From NCBI GenBank assembly GCA_963664675.2, contig CAXXLB010000009.1, positions 1,054,001-1,118,000 of the forward strand: DNA of 64,000 nt, written 5' to 3'. The notes under the pieces are model-generated. The model was not told the DNA's origin and searched no databases. It saw only the letters and a list, made by a program, of their open reading frames with translations. Positions 17,389 to 25,831 of the stretch are shown here, in pieces; within the stretch, counting starts at the first letter, position 1, and each line of letters begins with the position of its first letter. A program made the position numbers and the translations under genes. The stretch comes from JASGMR01 sp963664675 (lineage in GTDB: Bacteria > Thermotogota > Thermotogae > Petrotogales > Kosmotogaceae).

Positions 17389-18663
17389 ATGAAGAAAGTA
17401 CTGTTTACTGTAGTATTACTCATTGCTTTTTCAATGGTATTTGCAGCTGCCGTTGAAATTGATGTGTGGTTTCATTCCGGACGTGGGGCCGAAAGAAATG
17501 TGATTCAGGATCAAGTCGAAAGGTTTAATGAGATGCAGGATTTAATACATGTAAATGCAGTCGTTCTGCCAGAAGGTTCTTATAATGAACAGGTTCAGGC
17601 TGCGGCATATGCGAATGATCTTCCGGATCTACTGGATTTAGATGGACCGTATATGACAAATTATGCCTGGGCAGGATTCTTAAAACCTCTGAATGGTTAT
17701 ATGTCGGAAGAATTGAAAAGTGATCTTCTTCCTTCTATAATAAAGCAGGGAACTTATAAAGATAAAATCTATGCTCTGGGTACTTTTGACTCCGGGCTCG
17801 CAATCTGGGGAAACAAAAAATATCTTGAGGAAGTTGGTGCCAGAATCCCAACCTCTGTTGAAGATGCCTGGACAAGGGAAGAATTCATGCAAATTTTGGC
17901 AGATTTAAAAGAACTTCCGGAGATAGATTATCCTATTGACATGATGTTTTCAGATGTTGGAGAATGGTATCCTTATGGCTTTTCACCAATTTTCCAGGCT
18001 TTTGGGGCTGACTTAATTAACAGAGAAGATTTTATGTCCGCTGACGGGGTTTTAAATGGACCCGAAGCTATCAAGGCCGGAGAATGGTTCCAAAGTTTAA
18101 TAGAGGATGAATACGTGAACATCAGTCCACCCAACGATGCTGCATTGCTCGAAGGGAAAGCAGGACTGGCATGGACTGGCCACTGGTACTACAATTCGGC
18201 AAAGGACGCTCTGGGTGAAGACCTGGTATTAATTCCCATGCCTAAATTTGGTCCTGCAGATTCATTGTATGGTGGTCAGGCTACCGGCAGTGGTTCATGG
18301 TGTTGGGGAATCACCAGTACATCGGAACATCCTTACGCAGCATGGACATTCCTGAGATTCATATTGAGACCGGAAGAAATAGTAAAAATGACAAATGCAA
18401 ATGGAGCCGTTCCCTCAAGAAAAAGTGCTTCAATGCTGTCAGAACTTTACAAAGAGGGTGGACCATTAAGCTTATATGTTGATCAGGCGAGTTTAATATC
18501 CGTTGAAAGACCGGTTACTCCCGCATACCCGATTATAAGTCTTGAATTTATCAAAGCAATTCAGGATATCTCAAATGGAGGAGATGTAAAGGCTTCTCTT
18601 GATAACGCTGTGGAAGAAATAGATTGGGATATTGAGGATAACTCAGGTTATCCAATGGATTGA
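17389..18663 (+). CDS. ABC sugar transporter substrate-binding protein (family 1)
   Basis: 424 aa from ATG 17389 (AGGAGGG five bases upstream). Signal peptide KKVLFTVVLLIAFSMVFA, no lipobox. The mature protein begins VEIDVWFHSGRGAERNVIQD, and LPDLLDLDGPYMTNYAW and GKAGLAWTGHWYYNSA follow the family-1 layout. Second gene after deoR, and directly followed by a canonical terminator hairpin before the permeases. With GH32 downstream, sucrose, fructo-oligosaccharides or related fructosides are the likely ligands. Confidence 0.92.
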   Translation: MKKVLFTVVLLIAFSMVFAAAVEIDVWFHSGRGAERNVIQDQVERFNEMQDLIHVNAVVLPEGSYNEQVQAAAYANDLPDLLDLDGPYMTNYAWAGFLKPLNGYMSEELKSDLLPSIIKQGTYKDKIYALGTFDSGLAIWGNKKYLEEVGARIPTSVEDAWTREEFMQILADLKELPEIDYPIDMMFSDVGEWYPYGFSPIFQAFGADLINREDFMSADGVLNGPEAIKAGEWFQSLIEDEYVNISPPNDAALLEGKAGLAWTGHWYYNSAKDALGEDLVLIPMPKFGPADSLYGGQATGSGSWCWGITSTSEHPYAAWTFLRFILRPEEIVKMTNANGAVPSRKSASMLSELYKEGGPLSLYVDQASLISVERPVTPAYPIISLEFIKAIQDISNGGDVKASLDNAVEEIDWDIEDNSGYPMD

Positions 18664-18672
18664 AGATCATCG

Positions 18673-18706
18673 GCAAGCCCTTATCCTTAAAAGGGCTTGC
18701 TTTTTT
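18673..18706 (+). terminator. Canonical terminator between binding protein and permease genes
   Basis: Perfect 10-bp stem GCAAGCCCTT / AAGGGCTTGC, eight-base loop, six T residues, then GGAGG of the permease gene. It must be partly read through for the permeases and GH32 to be expressed, or they have another promoter. Confidence 0.9.
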
Positions 18707-18719
18707 GGAGGTTTAAGTA

Positions 18720-19610
18720 ATGACATCAGAACTGAATAAAAAGAAGAGAAAAGCCATTCTTATTTTTATACTACCTGGTTTAGTTCTATTGGGTGTATTT
18801 ATTATACTTCCTTTTTTTATGTCTTTTGGTTTATCCTTTACAAATCAAAGAATTTTAAGTAGATTGCCAACACAATTCGTTGGGTTGAGAAATTATGAAA
18901 GATTATTCAAAGATGATCTGTTTTTTACTGCTTTGAAAAATAATATGATATTCGCATTGATCGTCGTTCCTGTACAAACAATTTTAGCACTGGGAATGGC
19001 ATTAGTGGTCAATAAAAATCTTAAAGGAGTTAAAATTTTCAGAACGGCCTATTTTATGCCAACTGTAACCACTATGGTTGTTGTATCGGTTGTCTGGTCT
19101 TTTATGTACAACCCTCAGGGGATAATCAACAACTTCATGCAGGCTATAACGTTTGGGAAATGGGAAACTATCGATTTCCTGAAAAATTCTTCCTGGGCAT
19201 TTCCAGCCATAATGCTCATGTCAATATGGCAAGGTGCTGGTTTTCAAATGCTCATCTTTCTCGCAGGATTGCAGGAAATACCCAAAATGCTTTACGAAGC
19301 CTCTACTATCGATGGCGCAAATAAATTGAAACAGTTTTTTTATATCACATTACCTCAATTGAAGAATACAACAACATTTGTTTTGATTTCCACCACTATA
19401 TTATCTTTAAGGCTTTTTGACCAGATAAAAATGATGACAAATGGAGGACCTAACAATTCCACATATACCGTTATATTGCATCTGTATAATTCAGGATTCA
19501 CAAAACAAAAGGTCGGCTATGCTTCGGCCATGACAGTAGTTTTTTTCGTCATAGTTCTTATTATTTCAATCATTCAAAGATTATTACTGAGAGAACAAAG
19601 GGAGGTATAA
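18720..19610 (+). CDS. ABC sugar transporter permease, MalF type
   Basis: 296 aa, six spans, coupling loop YEASTIDGANKLKQFFYITLP (core EASTIDGAN) near residue 195. GGAGG precedes the ATG. Followed one base later by its MalG-type partner. Imports the substrate captured by the 17389 protein. Confidence 0.93.
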   Translation: MTSELNKKKRKAILIFILPGLVLLGVFIILPFFMSFGLSFTNQRILSRLPTQFVGLRNYERLFKDDLFFTALKNNMIFALIVVPVQTILALGMALVVNKNLKGVKIFRTAYFMPTVTTMVVVSVVWSFMYNPQGIINNFMQAITFGKWETIDFLKNSSWAFPAIMLMSIWQGAGFQMLIFLAGLQEIPKMLYEASTIDGANKLKQFFYITLPQLKNTTTFVLISTTILSLRLFDQIKMMTNGGPNNSTYTVILHLYNSGFTKQKVGYASAMTVVFFVIVLIISIIQRLLLREQREV

Positions 19611-19611
19611 A

Positions 19612-20508
19612 ATGTCAAAAAAAAGAAGTCTTAAGCGATCCAAAATTGTAGATAAAACAGTTGGATACATATTATTGGCAATTCTGGCATTGTTTTTTTT
19701 ATTTCCCTTAATATATATGATAACCACTTCGCTTAATCCCAACGAGAGTGACATTGTAAGTAAAATGGGTTCAATAGAAGCATTTATACCAACGGATGTA
19801 TCATTGAAAAATTATTTCGGTGATTCGGGCGCAGAAGATCCTGAACTGACTGAAAATAAAGGTGTGACCGGGAGAATGAACTTCGGAAGGTTCATGTTCA
19901 ACTCAATACTAATTGTTGCATGCACGGTGGTTGCCGGCCTTCTTATAAACAGTATGCTCGCGTTCGGTCTGGCAAGATTTTCCTTCAAGGGACGGGCCCT
20001 TTTGGTTTCATTAATAGTCGCATTGATGATAATCCCATTTGAAGCTATTGCTATACCTCTTCTATGGCTTGTAAACACCTTCAGCTGGCTTGATTCATAT
20101 CATGTACAAATCATCCCGTTCATCGCCAATCCGCTTTACATTTTTTTGTTCTATCAATTTTTTATACAGTTTCCAAAGGCACTCGAAGAAGCAGCGATCA
20201 TTGATGGTGCGAGCTGGTTTAAAATATACTGGAAAGTTGCCTTACCTCTTTCAAAACCAATATTATCCAGCGTGGCAATTCTTCATTTTTTAACACAGTG
20301 GGGATCTTTCCTTTGGCCCCTCATGGTTACGAGGGGGGAGGAATACAGGCCATTGCCTGTGGCAATGCAGCAATTTTTCGGACAATACCCAAGGGATTGG
20401 GGGGACATTATGGCATTCGCCAGCATGATGACTATTCCTGTACTCATTCTGTTCATAATTCTTCAGGGACAATTTGTAAACAGTGTAAAGAGTAGCGGAA
20501 TAAAGTAA
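19612..20508 (+). CDS. ABC sugar transporter permease, MalG type
   Basis: 298 aa, six spans, coupling loop EEAAIIDGASWFKIYWKVALP (core AAIIDGAS). It has an enlarged periplasmic loop after the first span (residues about 45-85, SDIVSKMGSIEAF through ENKGVTGRMN), longer than in the other MalG proteins of this window. Reads into GH32 36 bases downstream. Confidence 0.92.
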   Translation: MSKKRSLKRSKIVDKTVGYILLAILALFFLFPLIYMITTSLNPNESDIVSKMGSIEAFIPTDVSLKNYFGDSGAEDPELTENKGVTGRMNFGRFMFNSILIVACTVVAGLLINSMLAFGLARFSFKGRALLVSLIVALMIIPFEAIAIPLLWLVNTFSWLDSYHVQIIPFIANPLYIFLFYQFFIQFPKALEEAAIIDGASWFKIYWKVALPLSKPILSSVAILHFLTQWGSFLWPLMVTRGEEYRPLPVAMQQFFGQYPRDWGDIMAFASMMTIPVLILFIILQGQFVNSVKSSGIK

Positions 20509-20543
20509 TTTCAAATTTGAAAAAGAAAAAAGGAAGGAAAATT

Positions 20544-21893
20544 ATGAAGTATTCATTAAAACCTAAATATCATTTTTTCCCAATAACTGGGTGGCTAAAC
20601 GACCCCAACGGCTTAATCTATTATAAAAACAAATACCATATGTTCTATCAATTCAATCCCTCAAATCCTGAGTGGGGAGCCATGCATTGGGGACACGCTA
20701 TCAGCGACGATCTTTTTAAATGGAAACATTTACCGGTCGCGTTATATCCTGAAAAAACATTTGATGATAATGATATAAGTGGAATTTTTTCCGGTTCAGC
20801 CATTGAAAAAGATGGAAATTTATTTTTAATGTACACCCAGTTCTTCGATCCGAAATGCTATGAAAATCACGAGAAAGAACAACAGTGCATAGCGTTCAGT
20901 TCAAACGGAATAGATTTTGAAAAATATTCCAAAAATCCTGTTATTTCCACCCCGCCAACGAAGTTGTTTCATGATTTCAGAGATCCGAAAGTTTGGAGGG
21001 GAGAAGATTCAAAATATTATTGTGTCTTGGGTTCCGGTGAGGAAAACATAGGTAAGGTTCTGCTGTATTCTTCCGAGGATCTTAAAAAATGGGAATTTGA
21101 AAGCACACTCATCAAAATGGATCCGGAAGAATTTGAACCTATAATTGAATGTCCGGACTTTTTCAAATTAGGGAATAAATGGGTATTAATCTTTTCCGCA
21201 GGCTTTTTAACGGAGGGTGCCAGAAAAAATTATTATGTAACAGGAAATTTTGAAAAAAATAAATTTTTTCCTGAATATTACGGAGAATTAGATCTGGGGA
21301 ACGATATTTACGCGAGTCAGACTTTCCTGGATGAAAAAGGCAGAAGAATTCTGATAGGTTGGGTACACACTCCGGAAAGATATAACTACACAAAAGAAGA
21401 GGGTTGGGCCGGGATAATGAGCATACCAAGAAAATTGAGTATTAATAATGGATTACTCATTCAGGAGCCCGTTGAAGAAATAAGCAATTTTATTGAAAAT
21501 ATAGAAAAACCTGAAATAAAAAACGATATACTCTCCATCAAAGATCTGGAAAATTGTTTTATGCTTGAAATCGACAATTCAAATGAAAAATTCGAAATTT
21601 CTCTTGAAAATTCAAAAGATAAGATAATTTTTTTAATCTCTTCCAGAGATCTTGAAATCACTGAGATCAGAAACAAAAAGAAGGAATACAGAGATTTTTA
21701 TCATCTTGAATCCGAAATAAAAAATCTCAGGATTTTTTTCGATAAATCTTCATTTGAAGTCTTTATAAACTCTGGTGAAACGGTCTGTACCTGGAGAATA
21801 TATCCTCATGATAATTATTCAAAACTGAATTTTAAAGATCTGCCTCCTAAAGCAATAAAAATTCGAAAGATAAACAATTCTCTCTTTGATTAA
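20544..21893 (+). CDS. Glycoside hydrolase family 32 (beta-fructosidase / sucrose hydrolase)
   Basis: 449 aa, no signal peptide, cytoplasmic. GH32 catalytic residues are plain: WLNDPNG with nucleophile D20, FRDPKVW with D147 stabilising the transition state, and ECPDFF with acid/base E202. A C-terminal beta-sandwich follows (about 320-449, ending in FDKSSFEVFINSGE and TVCTWRIYP). Such enzymes release fructose from sucrose, inulin or levan oligosaccharides. Start ATG 20544 is chosen over a TTG at 20517 because AAGGAAGG precedes it. Last gene of the deoR operon, ending at a terminator. Could equally be a sucrose-6-phosphate hydrolase, but no PTS is present. Confidence 0.93.
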   Translation: MKYSLKPKYHFFPITGWLNDPNGLIYYKNKYHMFYQFNPSNPEWGAMHWGHAISDDLFKWKHLPVALYPEKTFDDNDISGIFSGSAIEKDGNLFLMYTQFFDPKCYENHEKEQQCIAFSSNGIDFEKYSKNPVISTPPTKLFHDFRDPKVWRGEDSKYYCVLGSGEENIGKVLLYSSEDLKKWEFESTLIKMDPEEFEPIIECPDFFKLGNKWVLIFSAGFLTEGARKNYYVTGNFEKNKFFPEYYGELDLGNDIYASQTFLDEKGRRILIGWVHTPERYNYTKEEGWAGIMSIPRKLSINNGLLIQEPVEEISNFIENIEKPEIKNDILSIKDLENCFMLEIDNSNEKFEISLENSKDKIIFLISSRDLEITEIRNKKKEYRDFYHLESEIKNLRIFFDKSSFEVFINSGETVCTWRIYPHDNYSKLNFKDLPPKAIKIRKINNSLFD

Positions 21894-21900
21894 AAGGTAG

Positions 21901-21932
21901 CAAAGGCTGGATGAATTTATATCCGGTCTTTG
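21901..21932 (+). terminator. Terminator of the deoR-ABC-GH32 operon
   Basis: CAAAGGCTGGAT / ATCCGGTCTTTG forms a 12-bp stem with two G-U pairs and an eight-base loop, followed by a T-rich run, eight bases after the GH32 stop. Confidence 0.8.
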
Positions 21933-22034
21933 TATTCTTGATTTTATTTAAAAAATGGTTATTCTCATAAAATTATTGAGTCAATCATTAATTTTTTTTA
22001 TTTTTATACAAATAATAATATCGATGATTACAAG

Positions 22035-23528
22035 TCATATATTCTCCTCACTTACGATTTTCTTTATATAAATAAAATCTTCGCTGCCATGGATAGGAGT
22101 CCATACCTGTGCAAAGAAGGGATTGTGTTTTGCTATCTCAGCATGATTCCACGCCTCTCTTTCACATTTTGGACACCAGTGCCCTGCTTTTAAAATTAAA
22201 TATGGAGTGGCCATAAATTCATGATCATAATGACATTTCCATTTTATGGGAGTATACATATCTCCTTTTATTATTTTTTTCGATAGGCATTCCCCTCCTC
22301 TGAAAATAGCCGCTTGTTTCATATCTTCTATCGTTAATTCATCGACCGGCTTTGTTTCATCATAACCATGGTTATGATGACTTTGAATATTGCTCGGTCT
22401 GTAAATTTTATAACCCTCTTCCCAACTCTTTATCTTATTTTTCTTGTTTATTGTCCCGAAAAAAGCTCCGATCCAGTCTTCATTCCTCTTTTTCATCATC
22501 CACACGGGACCTCTCTTTTTTTTCTTTACAGAATCAAAAATCTTAGAAAATACTTTTTCATTAGACAAAAGTAAATTTAAAAACGGAATAGCTTTAATCG
22601 TTTCGAATTTTTTATTGGTTTTTTCAAAATAATAATCGGGATCGATAAATCTAAATTTCGTTATATCGTTCAATTTATCAGAATCAGTGTACCACTGCCC
22701 ATGAAAATTAAATAGAGCAAAATCCCTGGGATCAAATATTTTCTTTATATCAACTTCCAGACCACTCATAACCCTTTGCATAAGCTCAATATTTGTGAAG
22801 CGCCAGCGCTCACCGCCTCCAATATTATAAATTTTTCCCCAAAAACTTTCCGGAATCCAGTCTTCACAAACATTTGCAAGAAGTCTTCCGGATTCCTCCG
22901 CAGTAATCCATTCCATAACATTGTTAAGATTCTGGTGGAAAATAATAGGGTCGCGCATTCCCTTTTTATTTACAGGTAGCATACCGGTTTGTCTTAAGCA
23001 AACCCATTTTTTTAATCCAGATTCTATAACCGCTCTTTCTGCTGCTACCTTAGACACTCCGTAGTAATCAAACATCGACACTTTTATCGGGTCCCCACAT
23101 CTTCCCCAGTGAATCGGTGCCATTCTACATCCGGTTTCAGCAACGCTTCCAATATATACTAAAGCTATCTTATCCATGTTAATCTGCTTCTTTATAGAAT
23201 TTATAATATTCACGGTTGAACCGTAGTTAACTCTCATACATTCATGAGGATTTTCATCAGCCATAGGAGAGACCAGGGCTCCAACATGTAATATATAATC
23301 GGCATCTTTTACACACGTTTCTACAATTCGCTGATTTTTCAGATCTCCCCAGACAATTTTTAAATTTTTATTTTCTTCATATTTGGACAGTATTTTTCTG
23401 TCATTTTTTGTTCCCAAAGCCAATACTATAACTCTGAAACGTTCACTTCTTTTCAGAAGCTCCTTCAGAGTTTCTTTACCCATAGTTCCGGTTGCTCCCG
23501 TTAAAAAAACTGTTTTTTGTCTGTCCAT
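22035..23528 (-). CDS. NAD-dependent epimerase/dehydratase with C-terminal zinc ribbon
   Basis: 497 aa. Residues 1 to about 300 are an extended short-chain dehydrogenase: GATGTMG nucleotide loop at 11-17 and active-site Y156-xxx-K160. A linker with HHNHGYDE (384-391) leads to a Cys-rich module at about 405-460 with C414, C432, H436, C452 and C455 (GGECLSKK, then KWKCHYDHEF and HWCPKC), resembling treble-clef/zinc-ribbon modules usually found in nucleic-acid proteins. Substrate unknown. AAGGA precedes the ATG. The gene is divergent from a TetR regulator, with an operator-like palindrome 18 bases upstream of the start. Confidence 0.85.
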   Translation of the reverse strand: MDRQKTVFLTGATGTMGKETLKELLKRSERFRVIVLALGTKNDRKILSKYEENKNLKIVWGDLKNQRIVETCVKDADYILHVGALVSPMADENPHECMRVNYGSTVNIINSIKKQINMDKIALVYIGSVAETGCRMAPIHWGRCGDPIKVSMFDYYGVSKVAAERAVIESGLKKWVCLRQTGMLPVNKKGMRDPIIFHQNLNNVMEWITAEESGRLLANVCEDWIPESFWGKIYNIGGGERWRFTNIELMQRVMSGLEVDIKKIFDPRDFALFNFHGQWYTDSDKLNDITKFRFIDPDYYFEKTNKKFETIKAIPFLNLLLSNEKVFSKIFDSVKKKKRGPVWMMKKRNEDWIGAFFGTINKKNKIKSWEEGYKIYRPSNIQSHHNHGYDETKPVDELTIEDMKQAAIFRGGECLSKKIIKGDMYTPIKWKCHYDHEFMATPYLILKAGHWCPKCEREAWNHAEIAKHNPFFAQVWTPIHGSEDFIYIKKIVSEENI

Positions 23529-23545
23529 CTTCTATTCCTTACATT

Positions 23546-23563
23546 AAACAACAAGTGTTGTTT
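23546..23563. promoter_or_regulatory. Palindromic operator candidate for the TetR regulator
   Basis: AAACAACA-AG-TGTTGTTT, eight-base perfect arms around a two-base centre, located between the minus promoter start site and the epimerase ATG. The size and symmetry fit a TetR-family operator. Confidence 0.6.
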
Positions 23564-23578
23564 TTTAATCACATGTTG

Positions 23579-23607
23579 AGTATAATTAAGATTGAAAAAC
23601 CAGTCAA
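23579..23607 (-). promoter_or_regulatory. Sigma-A promoter of the epimerase gene
   Basis: Minus-strand TTGACT (23607-23602), 17-base spacer, TATACT (23584-23579). Predicted start near 23572 places the palindrome at 23546-23563 just inside the transcript, suited to repression. Confidence 0.75.
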
Positions 23608-23701
23608 CAAACAATCATAACAAAAATGTCCGGAAATCGATATATTTTATATAATTGTTGATTTGTTATTGATTTTTAATAAAAATGAGGAAAAACCGAT
23701 A

Positions 23702-24256
23702 ATGAAAAAAAACAGAAAAATAAAATATACTCAAAAAGTGATCCGGGAAAGTTTATTGAAATTACTGGAATCTAAAAAAATCGATAAAATCACCATCAAA
23801 GAATTATGCGAAGTTGCGGATATTAATCGAAGCACCTTTTACGATCACTATCATAATATTTATGATCTTGTAAATAAAATTGAAAAAGAAATTGTCGAAG
23901 ATATAATGAATTATATAAGTTTAGATATACTCACACAAGAACATAGAACGGAGTTTTTTGAGAATATTTTTGAAAATTTAAAGCAGAACTCTTTGAGATA
24001 TAAATTGATTCTTGTAAATCCACAGTCTGCAAACTGTTTAAATCATTTGTTTGAAAAAATATATCCATATACCAGCCGCCTTCTTCAAAATAAATATAAA
24101 GAATTATCCGAATCCCAGATTAAGTACATTTATTCATTTATTTCCTGGGGATGTAACCAACTTATAATGAGCTGGATTAAAAACGAAATGAGAGAATCTC
24201 CCGGGGAAATGGCCATTTTGATGGATAATATATTGAACGGAAAATATAACTATTAG
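23702..24256 (+). CDS. TetR-family transcriptional regulator
   Basis: 184 aa. Helix-turn-helix at about 24-45 (TIKELCEVADINRSTFYDHY; the STFYDHY ending is typical of TetR recognition helices) and a C-terminal all-helical ligand domain similar to TetR_C_8 proteins (YKLILVNPQ). ATG 23702 is chosen over an upstream TTG at 23663, since GAGGAAAA precedes it. Divergent from the epimerase gene, which it probably represses through the palindrome between them. Confidence 0.9.
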   Translation: MKKNRKIKYTQKVIRESLLKLLESKKIDKITIKELCEVADINRSTFYDHYHNIYDLVNKIEKEIVEDIMNYISLDILTQEHRTEFFENIFENLKQNSLRYKLILVNPQSANCLNHLFEKIYPYTSRLLQNKYKELSESQIKYIYSFISWGCNQLIMSWIKNEMRESPGEMAILMDNILNGKYNY

Positions 24257-24530
24257 CAAAACTGAATCGCTGAAATCTTTTAATCTCTTTTAATTCACAA
24301 TATAATTGGTTCAAAATAATTAGATAATATGCAGGAACTGAAAGTTTTAAACATCATTATCTATTATTTTTTCAATATTTAAAATCCATTGTTTGTTGCG
24401 AACAATAACCAATACTTTCTACAATTTTAAGAAAATCAAAGCTATCGGAAATAATAATATGAAATATATATCATTTTAAGTATAATAATATTTTTTCCCC
24501 TGATTTTAATTATTTTTCGCTATTTTTAGT

Positions 24531-24559
24531 TTGATTGCATAAGCAGAAAAGTATATAAT
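24531..24559 (+). promoter_or_regulatory. Sigma-A promoter of the first ROK gene
   Basis: TTGATT (24531-24536), 17-base spacer, TATAAT (24554-24559); transcription should start near 24566, inside the GTTTG/CAAAC dyad. Confidence 0.75.
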
Positions 24560-24561
24560 AT

Positions 24562-24580
24562 GTTTGGACGACGAACAAAC
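24562..24580. promoter_or_regulatory. XylR/ROK-type operator candidate
   Basis: GTTTG, nine bases, CAAAC, followed by TAA. The right half AACAAACTAA resembles the half-site bound by XylR-type ROK repressors of Firmicutes. It covers the predicted transcription start, as expected for autorepression. Confidence 0.55.
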
Positions 24581-24601
24581 TAAATAAAAGGATTGATCAA
24601 T

Positions 24602-25789
24602 ATGAATCCAATGAGTGAAATAAAATCGAAAAATGAATACACGATTTTCGAAATAATCAGAAGAAAAGGGCCTATTTCCAGAGCGAGTCTGGCAAAAAAA
24701 ACAGGTCTAACACGGGGTACTGTTTCCTGTTTAACTAAAGAAATGATAGATTCGGGTTATATAAAAGAATCTTCTATCGGCGAATCTAAAAAGGGCAAGG
24801 GCGGAAGAAAACCCATTCTACTCACCCTTGACAATAAAAAAAATTTTTTTATTGGAGTTGATGCACACTGGGATATAGTGAGCATCGCCGTATCCGATAT
24901 TCTTGGAAACATTTTATATCAGGATTCTTACGACTGGGAAGGAATTTTATCTCCGGAAGAATACTTTGAAAAACTTGAAAAGGCCATATTCGACATAATA
25001 AGCAAAAATAAACTGGATAACAAAATTAATTCATTGGGAATAAGTATGTCGGGGGTAATTGATAGCAAAAAAGGTATTTTAAGATGTCTGGGCCATATGA
25101 ATTGGCCGGTTGTGAATGTAAAAAAATATCTGAGAAAATTGAATTTACCAATTTACATTGATAATAGAACTTCTTCTTCTCTGGTTGCGGAAACGTGGTT
25201 CCATTACGATGTTTTTCCCGAGAATGCCACAGTGTTTTTCATGAATGTCATTGAAGGAATCGGTGGTGCTCTTATGGTAAATGGACATTTAATGAAAAGC
25301 AACAATAATAGTATAGGTGAAATCGGGCACACTTCCATAAATTTCAATGGGAAAAAGTGTTACTGTGGCAGAAAAGGATGTTTAGAAATGTATGTATCAG
25401 ATAAAGTATTCGTAAAAGTTTATTCGGAAAAAACCGGAGAGAAATTCCTTATAGATAAAAACATAAGAAAAACTTCTGAAAAAATTATGGAAAAGGCATT
25501 ATCAGGTGATCACATTGCGAGAGAAATTCTGGAAGATGCCGCAATAAAGATCAGTGTGGGTATATGTAATACAGTAAATTTCATTGCTCCGGGATTCATC
25601 ATTATAGGGGGAACAATTACAAAAGCCTGGCATATAGTAGAACCAATAATAAAAAAAGAGGTTAAGAAAAACAGTATTGAAGAATCCCTTGGTTTAATAA
25701 ATATAAGAAAAAGTTTTTATGATGATAAATCCGGACTGCATGGAGGAATAGCAATAGCCATTCAGGGATTTATGAAGAATTTTCATTGA
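24602..25789 (+). CDS. ROK-family transcriptional regulator
   Basis: 395 aa. N-terminal winged helix-turn-helix (about 12-60, ISRASLAKKTGLTRGTVSCL) and a ROK sugar-kinase-like domain with the zinc motif GH at 242-243 and CYCGRKGC at 253-260, so the structural zinc site is intact. ROK repressors of the XylR/NagC type respond to sugars. Start ATG 24602. It heads a cluster with a metallophosphoesterase, an ABC sugar importer and a HAD phosphatase, which it presumably controls. Confidence 0.92.
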   Translation: MNPMSEIKSKNEYTIFEIIRRKGPISRASLAKKTGLTRGTVSCLTKEMIDSGYIKESSIGESKKGKGGRKPILLTLDNKKNFFIGVDAHWDIVSIAVSDILGNILYQDSYDWEGILSPEEYFEKLEKAIFDIISKNKLDNKINSLGISMSGVIDSKKGILRCLGHMNWPVVNVKKYLRKLNLPIYIDNRTSSSLVAETWFHYDVFPENATVFFMNVIEGIGGALMVNGHLMKSNNNSIGEIGHTSINFNGKKCYCGRKGCLEMYVSDKVFVKVYSEKTGEKFLIDKNIRKTSEKIMEKALSGDHIAREILEDAAIKISVGICNTVNFIAPGFIIIGGTITKAWHIVEPIIKKEVKKNSIEESLGLINIRKSFYDDKSGLHGGIAIAIQGFMKNFH

Positions 25790-25831
25790 AATCATTCCAA
25801 AAATCTTAACAAAATAATGAGGGGTTAAACG

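Larger units (their letters stand above)
24257..24601. other. Intergenic region with the ROK promoter
   Basis: About 345 bases, AT-rich, no gene recognised. Only the promoter and operator at 24531-24580 stand out. Confidence 0.5.
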
